From contig JAAUPO010000006.1 in NCBI GenBank assembly GCA_012033095.1, forward strand, positions 1 to 17,319: 17,319 nucleotides of DNA, in the 5' to 3' direction. Position numbers and translations under genes: made by a program. Source of the stretch: Synechococcaceae cyanobacterium RL_1_2 (GTDB lineage: Bacteria; Cyanobacteriota; Cyanobacteriia; Cyanobacteriales; JAAUPO01). Positions 1 to 7,085 of this stretch are shown here, piece by piece. The notes below the pieces were generated by a model, which was not told the origin of the DNA, made no database searches, and was given only the letters and a program-made list of their open reading frames with translations. Position 1 is the stretch's first letter. Every line of letters begins with the position of its first letter.

Positions 1-82
1 AATTTGGGGGAATTACTTGAATGATTGTCCCCAAACATCCTGGTTCTCAGGACAGAATCGAAAATTTTTTTGCATAAGTCCT
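1..82 (-). repeat. Truncated copy of an AGGACTTA-ended interspersed repeat (MITE-like)
   Basis: The reverse complement of this stretch aligns along nearly its whole length with the left part of the element at 6885-6994. Both begin AGGACTTA(C/T)GCAAAA, then share TTCGAT(T/G)CTGTCCTG, GAACCA and ATGTTTGGGGACAATC, and run into a CCCCCAAAT stretch. The window starts inside this copy, so its other end is not visible. There is no coding capacity. It is probably a non-autonomous element or a transposon remnant. Confidence 0.75.
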
Positions 83-527
83 GACCTTAAAAGGGGACAA
101 GCCAGATTAAAGCTTTATAGCGTAAGACTTGTAGCTATCAATCTCTGTAAAAAATTAGCATAGAAACCAGCATCAAAATTAATTCATAAACGAAAAATTA
201 ACCCGTTCCCAGAATTTTGTAATTGATGATCAAAGCCTTCTGCCCCTAAATCCATTTAATTATTTTGTGGAGCGAAACCCCAAAAAGCTTAATTTGTAAA
301 GGAAGCAAGTACTTTGTCCCCTTGTAAGAGTCCTGGCAATTAAATATTATGAGTACACCGTCAAGGTTAAAAGTTATGGTTTTAAATTTCCACAACCCAT
401 GGACAGAGATGAATTTAGGAATGGTCAATCTTCAAATTATTATTTAACAATGCAGTAGATTATGTAGAGCCATAAAACTAGGACATTTCTCAAGGGTGAA
501 AAGCTTATATAGCCAAACATGCAAAAA
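83..527. other. Non-coding stretch, no gene recognised
   Basis: This AT-rich interval lies between the truncated repeat and the 3' end of the SRP RNA gene. The only open frame, on the minus strand at 246-428, has no recognisable protein features. A 10-base word TTGTCCCCTT at 312-321 has its reverse complement near 95-104, a weak inverted repeat over about 200 bases. I see nothing else. Confidence 0.5.
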
Positions 528-621
528 GACCCGGAGTTCACGCCTATCTCAAGCATCCCGTATTGCTGCTACCTTCCGGTCCTGACAAGGTTTGGGCGTT
601 GCGATTGCATGAGTCCGAGTC
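528..621 (-). ncRNA. ffs: Signal recognition particle RNA (4.5S-type, bacterial small form)
   Basis: On the minus strand the segment carries the hallmark SRP RNA apical motif GTCAGGACCGGAAGGTAGCA: a GGAA tetraloop closed by ACC/GGT, with the asymmetric loop that binds the Ffh M domain. The ends pair as an 8-bp terminal helix, GACTCGGA (614-621) with TCCGGGTC (528-535), with one G-T wobble, giving a 94-nt RNA without an Alu domain. A run of five T residues follows the 3' end on the minus strand (523-527). With Ffh the RNA targets nascent membrane proteins to FtsY and the Sec or YidC machinery. An independent promoter is visible at 629-658. Confidence 0.93.
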
Positions 622-628
622 AACAGTG

Positions 629-658
629 ACTATAACATAATCCGCACTCTAATCCCAA
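629..658 (-). promoter_or_regulatory. Sigma-70-type promoter of the SRP RNA gene
   Basis: On the minus strand a -35-like TTGGGA (653-658) and a -10 TATAGT (629-634) are separated by 18 bases. The -10 ends 7 bases before the first base of the terminal SRP RNA helix (621), the expected distance to a start site. The assignment is by position and consensus only. Confidence 0.6.
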
Positions 659-823
659 CTTTTAACCAGTTAATAATTCAAAATCTAGACATTACCATTG
701 GTAAATGAAATGCCCAAATTACCCTAGGGATATCCGATCGCGTTTATTTCCCCTCCTCCATTCCTAGGGAAAAAGGTAGAACCCATCAATAGCAATCCCT
801 AGGAAGGAACTAAAAATCTTTAT

Positions 824-851
824 TTGCGTTTCTTAATGATTAATGTATTAT
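824..851 (+). promoter_or_regulatory. Putative promoter of the rplS-secE-nusG-rplKAJL block
   Basis: TTGCGT (824-829) and TATTAT (846-851) are separated by 16 bases, giving a start near 857-859 and a leader of about 24 bases before the rplS ATG at 882. An upstream in-frame ATG at 843 overlaps the -10 box, which argues against it as the start. Three near-palindromes around CCTAGG lie upstream at 722-729, 763-769 and 797-803. Confidence 0.45.
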
Positions 852-881
852 GGGAAATTGCGGGTTTTTAGGACAAAACTT

Positions 882-1249
882 ATGAACAAAGAAGCAATCA
901 TTCGTTCCATTGAGTCTGAATACCTAAAAAGTGATATCCCCGACATTTATGTTGGTGACACTGTTAAGGTAGGCGTGACCATCAAAGAAGGTAACAAAGA
1001 AAGGGTTCAGCCCTACGAAGGTACCATATCGCCATGCGCCATGGTGGCATTAATAAAACCATCACTGTGCGTAAAATTTTCCAAGGGGTAGGAGTAGAAA
1101 GGGTATTTTTACTTAACTCTCCCATCATCAAAAACATAACAGTTATTCGTCGGGGTAAAGTCCGTCGTTCTAAACTATATTATCTACGCGATCGTGTAGG
1201 TAAGGCTACCCGGATCAAACAACGGTTCGATCGACCCATTGCCAAATAA
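882..1249 (+). CDS. rplS: 50S ribosomal protein L19 (single-base frameshift in this sequence)
   Basis: L19 sits at the 30S-50S interface of the ribosome. The first part, from the ATG at 882 with AGGA 8 bases upstream, reads [14 protein letters not shown] and continues through GDTVKVGV and the EG(N)[10 protein letters not shown] segment, all typical of L19. After the codons for GTI near 1028 the frame breaks. The second part, [17 protein letters not shown], then [22 protein letters not shown] and GKATRIKQR, continues one frame over to the TAA at 1247-1249. Restoring one base (ATAATC in place of ATATC) gives about 122 aa, the normal size. Both halves are well conserved, so a sequencing error is more likely than gene loss. 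It is the first gene of the translation block, with trnW and secE next. Confidence 0.92.
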
Positions 1250-1284
1250 ATCTCCGTTGATCTATTTTGCTAGGCCTTTTATTG

Positions 1285-1293
1285 TGCTACAAT
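1285..1293 (+). promoter_or_regulatory. Possible extended -10 promoter for trnW-secE-nusG
   Basis: TGCTACAAT is an extended -10 box (TGn plus TACAAT) about 47 bases before the tRNA. No good -35 is present; TTTGCT near 1266-1271 is the nearest. A hairpin-capable stretch, AGCTTAAAAG with CTTTAAGCTT at 1304-1330, lies between it and the tRNA and may be part of the pre-tRNA leader. Confidence 0.35.
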
Positions 1294-1340
1294 CGAACAG
1301 CTAAGAGCTTAAAAGTAAAACTTTAAGCTTAATCATCCAA

Positions 1341-1413
1341 GCGCTCTTAGTTCAGTTGGTAGAACGCAGGTCTCCAAAACCTGATGTCGGGGGTTCAAGT
1401 CCTCCAGGGCGCG
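1341..1413 (+). tRNA. trnW: tRNA-Trp (anticodon CCA)
   Basis: A 73-nt cloverleaf. The acceptor stem GCGCTCT pairs with AGGGCGC (one G-T pair) and the discriminator base is G at 1413. The D arm contains AGTTCAGTTGGTAGAAC. The anticodon arm CAGGT-CTCCAAA-ACCTG places CCA at 1374-1376. The T arm contains GGTTCAAGTCC. The 3' CCA is not encoded. It lies between rplS and secE, a common arrangement in cyanobacteria and in other bacteria where trnW precedes secE-nusG. Confidence 0.96.
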
Positions 1414-1528
1414 TACAAATCAAACCATCGATCCCTTGGATTTGAACCTTGGTAATAAGTTCTATTTAGACTAAGGGTTGATTGATCCTGTTAAATTAAA
1501 CATAGTTAACAAAGATTCTGTGCAACCC

Positions 1529-1765
1529 ATGGCAAAAAAAATCAATAAAACTACCAAGGCTGAAGCAAGTAAGCCCATCGAACAAAAAGCTAATGTTTTT
1601 GACTTCTTCCAAGAAACAAAAACTGAGCTTGGTAAAATTGTCTGGCCTTCTCGCCAGCAACTAATCAGTGAATCGATCGCTGTAATTTTGATGGTGATTT
1701 TGGTAGCTACCACTATTTCCTTAGTAGATAAACTATTTGGCTGGGGCGCACAGCAAGTATTCTAA
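1529..1765 (+). CDS. secE: Preprotein translocase subunit SecE
   Basis: SecE is the small essential subunit that clamps SecY in the plasma and thylakoid membrane translocon. The 78-residue product has a charged Lys-rich N-terminus, the conserved amphipathic segment FFQETKTELGKIVWPSRQQ (W-P-[ST] motif), and one C-terminal membrane segment (roughly residues 45-68, IAVILMVILVATTISLV). I chose the ATG at 1529 because MAKKIN fits the usual size. An in-frame TTG at 1478 would add 17 residues with no family support. No strong Shine-Dalgarno is visible. nusG begins 13 bases after the stop, the classical secE-nusG pairing. Confidence 0.93.
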   Translation: MAKKINKTTKAEASKPIEQKANVFDFFQETKTELGKIVWPSRQQLISESIAVILMVILVATTISLVDKLFGWGAQQVF

Positions 1766-1778
1766 CTGACTCACCACT

Positions 1779-2405
1779 ATGGCTACAGATTACAATTACA
1801 CCGAAGAAGAATCATCCCCTAACCCCAACCCTTCTGGGCCTCAGCCCCTAAGATGGTATGCGGTACAGGTGGCCTCTGGCTGTGAAAAAAAAGTCAAAGC
1901 CGATCTAGAGCAGCGTTTAGATAGCCTTAATGTGGCGGATAAAATAGCCCAGGTTCACATTCCCCAGACCCAGACCGTCAAAATCAAAAAAGATGGTAGT
2001 AAAAGCCAACTCAATGAGAAGGTTTTTCCTGGTTATGTGTTGATCCAAATGCGCATGACCGATGAAGCCTGGCAGGTGGTCAAACGGACTCCCCATGTCA
2101 TTAACTTTGTCGGTGCAGAACAAAAGCGACGCTATGGTCGAGGCAGGGGCCACGTTAAACCTTTACCCCTGGGAGCCGCAGAGGTCGAAAGAATCTTTCG
2201 TCGTTCTGAGGCCGCTGAGCCAGTGGTTAAAGTGGATATGGTCATTGGTGATAAAGTTCTGGTGCTATCTGGCCCCTTTAAGGATTTTGATGGTGAAGTC
2301 ATTGAAGTGAGTCCAGAAAGAAGCAAGCTTAAAGCTTTGCTCTCTATTTTTGGTCGGGATACCCCCGTTGAATTAGAGTTCAACCAAGTACACAAACAAA
2401 ATTAA
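1779..2405 (+). CDS. nusG: Transcription termination/antitermination protein NusG
   Basis: NusG binds the RNA polymerase clamp and modulates elongation; through its KOW domain it couples to the ribosome or to termination factors. The 208-residue product has a Pro/Ser-rich, acidic N-terminal extension of about 24 residues, then the NGN domain starting RWYAVQVASGCEKKVK, with IPQTQTVKIKKDG, VFPGYVLIQM and the W-x-V-V-K-x-T segment. A linker is followed by a C-terminal KOW domain (about 150-205) with GDKVLVLSGPFKDFDGEV. Both domains are complete. Cyanobacteria lack a classical Rho, so its main role here is probably elongation control and ribosome coupling (inference). It lies between secE and rplK as expected. 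Confidence 0.96.
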   Translation: MATDYNYTEEESSPNPNPSGPQPLRWYAVQVASGCEKKVKADLEQRLDSLNVADKIAQVHIPQTQTVKIKKDGSKSQLNEKVFPGYVLIQMRMTDEAWQVVKRTPHVINFVGAEQKRRYGRGRGHVKPLPLGAAEVERIFRRSEAAEPVVKVDMVIGDKVLVLSGPFKDFDGEVIEVSPERSKLKALLSIFGRDTPVELEFNQVHKQN

Positions 2406-2432
2406 TAAAATTAGTTATCTAACCTATTCAAT

Positions 2433-2858
2433 ATGGCAAGAAAAGTCGTTGGCTTAATCAAATTAGCCTTACCGGCGGGGAAAGCTAACCCTGCGCCTCC
2501 TGTTGGGCCTGCCCTTGGTCAGCATGGGGTTAATATTATGCAATTTTGCAAAGAATATAACGCCAAAACTGCTGATCAAGTTGGGTTAATTATCCCAGTA
2601 GAAATTTCTGTATATGAAGATCGTAGCTTTACTTTTATTCTCAAAACTCCCCCTGCCTCGGTGCTATTGAAAAAAGCAGCTAAGGTAGAAAAAGGAGCAA
2701 AAGAACCTAACCGGGAAAATGTTGCGACCATCACCACGGCTCAACTTCAGGAAATTGCTGAAGTCAAAATGCCTGATCTTAATGCCAATGACGTAGAAGC
2801 GGCAATGAAAATTATTGCTGGTACTGCGAAAAATATGGGCATCTCGATCGAGGGTTAA
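2433..2858 (+). CDS. rplK: 50S ribosomal protein L11
   Basis: L11 forms the GTPase-associated centre of the 50S subunit with 23S rRNA and the L10-L7/L12 stalk. The 141-residue protein is full length. The N-terminal domain has the motif [20 protein letters not shown], with the conserved Pro-rich loop, then the segment [11 protein letters not shown]. The C-terminal RNA-binding domain carries [11 protein letters not shown] and ends with the expected [10 protein letters not shown] pattern. The start ATG lies 27 bases after the nusG stop. No indel is seen. rplA follows after 172 bases. Confidence 0.97.
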   Translation: MARKVVGLIKLALPAGKANPAPPVGPALGQHGVNIMQFCKEYNAKTADQVGLIIPVEISVYEDRSFTFILKTPPASVLLKKAAKVEKGAKEPNRENVATITTAQLQEIAEVKMPDLNANDVEAAMKIIAGTAKNMGISIEG

Positions 2859-2930
2859 TCACTCAATTAACCTAACCGCGATCGAGGTTGAGTATTGCCT
2901 CAAAAGCGAAATCCCTGCATTGTGAATTAT

Positions 2931-2954
2931 GGAGAATAACTTGTTATTCCCTCC
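2931..2954 (+). promoter_or_regulatory. Hairpin in the rplK-rplA spacer
   Basis: GGAGAATAAC (2931-2940), a TT loop and GTTATTCCCTCC (2943-2954) form a stem: six pairs (AATAAC/GTTATT), a two-base bulge, then GGAG/CTCC. No T-run follows, so it is not a terminator. It could be an mRNA processing or protein-binding site, for example for autoregulation by L1. That is inference from position only. Confidence 0.35.
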
Positions 2955-3016
2955 TGACCTATATAAATTTGTTAACCATCGTATTGGGGAGAAGGTTACA
3001 CCTTCGTTAACTACCC

Positions 3017-3022
3017 AAGGAG
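3017..3022 (+). promoter_or_regulatory. Strong ribosome binding site of rplA
   Basis: AAGGAG lies 8 bases before the ATG at 3031. It is one of the few full Shine-Dalgarno matches in the window and fixes the rplA start. Confidence 0.75.
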
Positions 3023-3030
3023 ATATATAA

Positions 3031-3739
3031 ATGCCGAAAAAACAATCCCGCCGAGTTCGGGAAGCCTTAGCTAAAGTCGAAGAAAGAGCTTACGAACCCC
3101 TAGAAGCGGTACAACTTCTCAAGGAGACCGCCACTGCCAAATTTGATGAATCGGCAGAAGTACATATTCGTTTAGGCATTGATCCTAAATATACGGATCA
3201 ACAACTCAGAACCACTGTTAGTTTACCTAAAGGTACTGGCCAAACCATCCGTGTGGCTGTCATTGCAAAAGGGGAAAAAGTACAAGAAGCTAACGATGCT
3301 GGAGCCGATATCGTTGGTTCTGATGAATTAATTGAAGAAATTCAAGGGGGAATGTTAGATTTTGATGTTCTTATTGCTTCCCCTGATATGATGCCTAAAG
3401 TTGCTCGCTTAGGACGGGTATTAGGGCCGAAAGGTTTGATGCCATCTCCCAAGGGGGGTACTGGTCACTGATGATTTAACTGGAGCAGTGGCGGCATTTA
3501 AAGCTGGGAAACTAGAATTCCGTGCCGATCGCAGTGGTATTGTCCATGTTATTTTCGGCAAAGCTTCCTTCAGTCCTGAAGATTTATTAGTGAACTTAAA
3601 AGCTGTACAGGATACTGTCGAACGAAACCGTCCCTCCGGAGCAAAGGGCCGTTACTGGCGTTCTATCTATATTGCTTCCTCCATGGGACCAGCGATCGAA
3701 GTAGATGTTAATGCCCTACGGGATTTAAGTTTTGACTAA
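3031..3739 (+). CDS. rplA: 50S ribosomal protein L1 (single-base frameshift in this sequence)
   Basis: L1 forms the mobile stalk at the ribosomal E site. The first part reads [16 protein letters not shown] and contains [39 protein letters not shown] and [13 protein letters not shown], all diagnostic of L1. At about 3463 there is one extra base (GGTACTGGTCAC in place of GGTACTGTCAC), which causes an early TGA. The other frame resumes exactly with [20 protein letters not shown], and continues through [23 protein letters not shown] and ALRDL to the TAA at 3737-3739. Removing the base gives about 235 aa, the normal length. The perfect continuation favours a sequencing error over a pseudogene. Confidence 0.93.
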
Positions 3740-3859
3740 AGGATCCAATTAATGTAGTATTAGATACTGCGTTTTGAGATAAACCTAAATAACGCTATCA
3801 AGTATTTGCCTATTACCTAAATCAAGCCTCTTCAATCAAATAATCACTTTTTAGTGGTT

Positions 3860-3990
3860 ACCAAAGACAGCAGGAGCATGTTTTTGCTTAATTACCTGCC
3901 GAGGTGACGCTGAAACTTAAAAGAATTAAGTTTTGTCGTGGGATTAACTATCCTGGAGCCTCGATGTTTGTCGGGGGCTTTATTTTTGGA
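3860..3990 (+). promoter_or_regulatory. L10-type ribosomal protein leader with attenuator-like hairpin
   Basis: This mRNA leader sits directly upstream of rplJ-rplL. It contains AAAGACAGCAGGAGCA, then TTGCTTAATTACCTGCC and GAGGTG. GCAGG (3870-3874) pairs with CCTGC (3895-3899), and AGCA (3875-3878) with TGCT (3885-3888), leaving the asymmetric loop TAATTA. As I recall it, this matches the conserved L10 leader in which excess L10-(L12)4 binds the mRNA. A perfect 8-bp hairpin, AAACTTAA/TTAAGTTT (3913-3933), and a G-C-rich hairpin, AGCCTCGA with TCGGGGGCT (3957-3979) followed by TTTATTTTT, come next. The last resembles an intrinsic terminator, suggesting attenuation of rplJL. Confidence 0.75.
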
Positions 3991-4081
3991 AATAGTAGGT
4001 AACTAACATCGATCGCCATTAGTCTTTAAGACTACTTATTTCGGTTTATCAAGTACCCACTTTGTAGATAAAAACCAAACC

Positions 4082-4605
4082 ATGGCAAGAACCCGAGCAA
4101 ACAAAGGCGCAATTATTGAAGAGTTCAAAAGCACGATTAGTGAAGCTGAACTAGCCTTTGTCATTGACTATAAGGGATTGTCAGTGGCTGAAATCACTGA
4201 CTTGCGTAATCGCTTACGCCCAGTGGGAGGAACCTGCAAAATTGCTAAGAACACCCTAGTGACTAAAGCGATCGAGGAAGATGATAAGTGGAAGGCGATG
4301 ACCCCCCTTCTCAAAGATTCTTCTGCGATCCTCATGACTGGGGAAGAAATAGGCCCTGCTATTAAGGCCTATAAAGCTTTTGCGAAGGAAACCAAAAAAC
4401 CGAACTTAAAGGCGGTGTATTGGAAGGTAAAACGTTAACTAAAGCCGATATTGAAGCTTTAGCGGATCTACCCACCAAGCAAGAGCTAATTGCTCAAATT
4501 GCAGGAACAATCAATACCATTACCGCCAAAATTGCGATCGGTATCAAAGAAGTTCCTACCTCCATTGGTCGTGGCGTGCGCGCTATTTCCGAAAAAGAAA
4601 GCTAA
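4082..4605 (+). CDS. rplJ: 50S ribosomal protein L10 (single-base frameshift in this sequence)
   Basis: L10 anchors the L7/L12 dimers on the 50S subunit. The first part starts MARTRANKGAIIEEFK, with AFVIDYKGLSVAEITDLRN, the CKIAKNTLVTKA segment and the KAYKAFAKE segment. Near 4408-4410 the run TTAAAGGC lacks one A: TTAAAAGGC would read LKGGVLEGKTL. Beyond it the other frame continues with LTKADIEALADLP and the QLxAQIAGTIN-like segment, then helix 8 residues needed for L12 binding, ending at the TAA at 4603-4605. The corrected length is about 174 aa, normal for the family. The gene is preceded by an L10 leader and followed 93 bases later by rplL. A homopolymer deletion points to a sequencing error. 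Confidence 0.93.
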
Positions 4606-4698
4606 TGTTGCCAAATTTTTATTTTTTATTACTTAAAAATTTTAACTTTAGCCCAACCCTTATTTTTACTTTTAAACTTAAATTCTGGAGAATAACAG

Positions 4699-5085
4699 AT
4701 GTCTGCTGTAACTGATGAAATCATTGAGAAGCTAAAAACCCTAACTCTATTAGAAGCTTCTGAGTTAGTAAAACAAATTGAAGAAACCTTTGATGTAAGT
4801 GCTGCTGCTCCCGTTGGCGGCATGATGATGGCTGCTCCCGCTGCTGGTGGTGGCGATGATGCGGCTGAAGAAAAAACCGACTTTGATGTTATTCTTGAAG
4901 GCTTTGGCGACAAGAAAATGGCTGTACTTAAAGTTGTTCGTGCCATCACTGGTCTTGGTCTTAAAGAAGCGAAGGAAGCCGTGGAAGGTGTTCCTACTGC
5001 AATTAAAGAAGGCGTTAACAAAGAAGAAGCAGAAGATATCAAGAAGCAGCTTGAAGAAGCTGGTGGTACTGTCGCCATTAAGTAA
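4699..5085 (+). CDS. rplL: 50S ribosomal protein L7/L12
   Basis: L7/L12 is the multicopy stalk protein that recruits translational GTPases. The 128-residue product has the N-terminal dimerisation helices (residues 1-35, [21 protein letters not shown]), a flexible Ala/Gly/Met-rich hinge (about 36-55, including [15 protein letters not shown]), and the C-terminal domain with [39 protein letters not shown] and ending [14 protein letters not shown] 8 bases before the ATG is a good ribosome binding site. The protein is complete and its frame intact. It ends the ribosomal block, about 100 bases before a strong terminator. Confidence 0.97.
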   Translation: MSAVTDEIIEKLKTLTLLEASELVKQIEETFDVSAAAPVGGMMMAAPAAGGGDDAAEEKTDFDVILEGFGDKKMAVLKVVRAITGLGLKEAKEAVEGVPTAIKEGVNKEEAEDIKKQLEEAGGTVAIK

Positions 5086-5186
5086 TTAAATAAATAATGG
5101 TTGGCTGTTGCGGGCAAATTAAAAGCTTGCTAGACCAATTGATTTGATTTAATTATTGTGATTAATTTCAACTTTGATGAATGATT

Positions 5187-5216
5187 AACCTTTACTCTTC
5201 AGGGTAAGGGTTTTTT
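5187..5216 (+). terminator. Rho-independent terminator after rplL
   Basis: AACCTTTACTC (5187-5197) pairs fully with GGGTAAGGGTT (5202-5212), with two G-T wobbles, around a TTCA loop. It is followed by a TTTTTT tract (5211-5216). This closes the rplJ-rplL transcript. Confidence 0.88.
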
Positions 5217-5311
5217 ATTGTGGCCGTGTCGCTTCTCCCTGTCCAACTAAATTAGAGGTTAAACGGGATTTATAGTCAATAGTGTTTTGTTTTATACGTA
5301 AAGAACAAAGT

Positions 5312-6739
5312 CTAGGGGACTGGCACAAAATCAAAACCAAAACCCGATCGTGTTCCGGGTTGTACTTCTACTAATTGCACAGCTTGATGTCGATCGCCGG
5401 AGGGTAAAAATCGGACATCCCCCGAAGCTCCCTGGGCCCTAAAGCCAGGATTAGCAAGGCTAGCTTGTACGGTGGCGCGATCGGGATTCGGGTTCATCGA
5501 GATCGCCATAATTAGAGATTTTGCGGCATCATAGGCCATGGCGGTGCGCCAACTCACATCCCCTCCCCATAACTGGCGACTAGTTTGGGTAAAGAGCTCA
5601 TCTTGATGGGCCAGCACATGCCAAGGAATAGCCACCACCAACCCGATCGCGTCCCGTCCCCCAATTTGTAAAATTTTGGGAGCGTAGGCATCATCACCGG
5701 CTAAAAGATTTAATTTGCCATCATTGACCTGAATGACTTGTAACGTTTGATCGAGGGTTCCTGTATTCGTCGCGAGCATTAAGACCTCTGCTCCCCCCGC
5801 GATCGCTTCATTGATGGCATTGGCCGCATTAAAATTTGGATCCCCTAGGTCATATTCCCCAACCACATTACCTCCGTCTCCAAACAAAGCGGTGGTAAAT
5901 TCATCCTTTAGGGAACGACTATAATTACTTTGGGAATTATAAAAAATACCGGTAGCTTTTTTCCTTAACGTTTGCACTTGATAGCGAGATAGGGCACTCC
6001 CCGCAAAGCGATCGCTCGGCACCGTTCTAAAAATATAATCCCCTAAGCTAGAAATTTTCACTGAAGTACTGATGGGAGAAATGGCTACCAACTTTTCTGC
6101 TTCATAAATTTCCCCTGTGGCAAGGGACACATCACTGGCCCAATGGCCTACCACCCCTAAAATTTCAGGTTGTTTAGCGAAGGCCTTAGCTAGTTTTTGG
6201 GCTAGGACTGAATCGTTATTATCATTGGCAATAAAAACTTTGAGGGGAATATTGTTAATCCCCCCTTGTTGATTGTTAATTTCCTCCTGGGCTTGGGCTA
6301 TCCCTCGTAAAATCTCCTGGGAACCATCGAGATCATTGCCGATCGGCACGGCCACCGCGATCGCGTAAGCTTTCTTTGCTCCAATACGGGCATTATTGAG
6401 ATAAATCAGCCCCTCTGGATCATTAGGATTTTGGCTTAGGGCCGCTTCTAAATTAATTACCGCCGTATCATAATCCCCCGTCATCAGCGCAGCTACGGCC
6501 TGGGTTTTTTCTCGGCTCACTTTAGTCCCAACTAATAAGCGATCGCCTCCACTAATCAGACTATCAACGGGTTGATGTGGATCAATTTCACCTGTTGGTG
6601 TTCCTTTTTCGTTAGAGCCTCCACCATTAAACCCAAATTGACCATTGCGGCCCCATAACCACCATGCCCCTAACCCCAATATGCCTAAGGTCAGCATTAG
6701 GGAGATCAACAGAATCAGGGTATCTTTTTTTTGGTTCAT
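5312..6739 (-). CDS. Membrane-anchored TPR and branched-chain-amino-acid-type substrate-binding protein
   Basis: The 475-residue product has an N-terminal membrane anchor (about residues 7-29, LILLISLMLTLGILGLGAWW), then a Gly/Asn-rich linker. A TPR-like helix pair follows at about 75-115 (ALMTGDYDTAVINLEAALSQ, then NPNDPEGLIYLNNARI). A type I periplasmic-binding fold of the LivJ/Peripla_BP_6 class spans about 125-470, with IAVAVPIGN, GVVGHWASD, the AISPISTS segment and the FRTVPSDRFAGSALSRY segment. Such receptors bind amino acids or similar small ligands. No permease or ATPase gene is adjacent, so it may act as a sensor or share a distant ABC transporter (inference). The start is an ATG with GGAG-like bases upstream. 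It is the last gene of a minus-strand run; the next gene upstream on that strand is hli, with an element between. Confidence 0.82.
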   Translation of the reverse strand: MNQKKDTLILLISLMLTLGILGLGAWWLWGRNGQFGFNGGGSNEKGTPTGEIDPHQPVDSLISGGDRLLVGTKVSREKTQAVAALMTGDYDTAVINLEAALSQNPNDPEGLIYLNNARIGAKKAYAIAVAVPIGNDLDGSQEILRGIAQAQEEINNQQGGINNIPLKVFIANDNNDSVLAQKLAKAFAKQPEILGVVGHWASDVSLATGEIYEAEKLVAISPISTSVKISSLGDYIFRTVPSDRFAGSALSRYQVQTLRKKATGIFYNSQSNYSRSLKDEFTTALFGDGGNVVGEYDLGDPNFNAANAINEAIAGGAEVLMLATNTGTLDQTLQVIQVNDGKLNLLAGDDAYAPKILQIGGRDAIGLVVAIPWHVLAHQDELFTQTSRQLWGGDVSWRTAMAYDAAKSLIMAISMNPNPDRATVQASLANPGFRAQGASGDVRFLPSGDRHQAVQLVEVQPGTRSGFGFDFVPVP

Positions 6740-6884
6740 GGAGCGGAAATCAGTTAAAATTTAGCCCTTTAATTTTAGAGAGTTTTCCGCCATTAGACGG
6801 GTTTACTAGGCAAAACTTAAACCTTATCCTTTCAACCTGGTAATTATTAAAGCTTGCCCCTTCAACCTAGGGATTATTATTGAC
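6740..6884. other. Intergenic stretch upstream of the receptor gene
   Basis: This AT-rich spacer presumably contains the promoter of the receptor gene. The near-tandem word CCCCTTCAACCTAGGG (6856-6871) echoes CCTTTCAACCTGG (6828-6840). No coding signal is present. TTGACA at 6880-6885 straddles the boundary of the following element but has no good -10 partner. Confidence 0.4.
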
Positions 6885-6994
6885 AGGACTTACGCAAAAT
6901 TTCGATGCTGTCCTGGGAACCATGATGTTTGGGGACAATCGTTCAACCAAATCCCCCAAATGTGGGGAATTTAGGGGGCTTGTGGGTAAGTCCT
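6885..6994. mobile_element. MITE-like element, 110 bp, ends AGGACTTAC / GTAAGTCCT
   Basis: The segment begins AGGACTTACGCAAAA and ends GTGGGTAAGTCCT, so its outer 9 bases are perfect inverted repeats. Its left half is the same sequence, inverted, as 1-82, proving it is a dispersed repeat. The interior can fold on itself (AAATCCCCC against GGGGAATTT, with a GCCCCC-type arm). It has no coding capacity. No clear target duplication is seen. The termini resemble short non-autonomous elements common in cyanobacterial genomes; the parent transposase is not in this window. Confidence 0.7.
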
Positions 6995-7017
6995 AATTGA
7001 TTATTATTTTTTATTAC

Positions 7018-7044
7018 AAAAAATCCTGCTCGAAAAAAGCAGGA
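7018..7044 (-). terminator. Intrinsic terminator, minus strand, downstream of the hli pair
   Basis: On the minus strand, TCCTGCT (7038-7044) pairs with AGCAGGA (7024-7030) over a short T-rich loop, followed by TTTTTT (7018-7023). It is the first good minus-strand terminator below the hli genes, about 245 bases after the second stop, so the hli transcript would have a long 3' UTR. Confidence 0.8.
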
Positions 7045-7085
7045 ATAGGATGATCATACAACTCAATATGCAAATGGTTAGTATA

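Noticed and set aside
246..428. 60-codon minus-strand open frame near the left end
   Set aside because: No recognisable motif, no ribosome binding site and AT-rich random composition; it lies in a spacer.
843..881. Upstream ATG at 843 as the rplS start
   Set aside because: It overlaps the proposed -10 box, lacks a ribosome binding site and adds residues not seen in L19.
3031..3739. Programmed frameshifting in rplA, rplS, rplJ or purQ
   Set aside because: No slippery heptamer followed by a pseudoknot is visible, and five unrelated genes with mixed +1 and -1 shifts point to sequence errors.
882..4605. Calling rplS, rplA and rplJ pseudogenes of a reduced endosymbiont genome
   Set aside because: Other genes are intact and the conserved sequence on both sides of each shift shows no decay; loss of three core ribosomal proteins is not credible.
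6880..6908. TTGACA at the left edge of the MITE-like element as a promoter for the orphan plus-strand terminator
   Set aside because: No acceptable -10 is present at 16-18 bases spacing.
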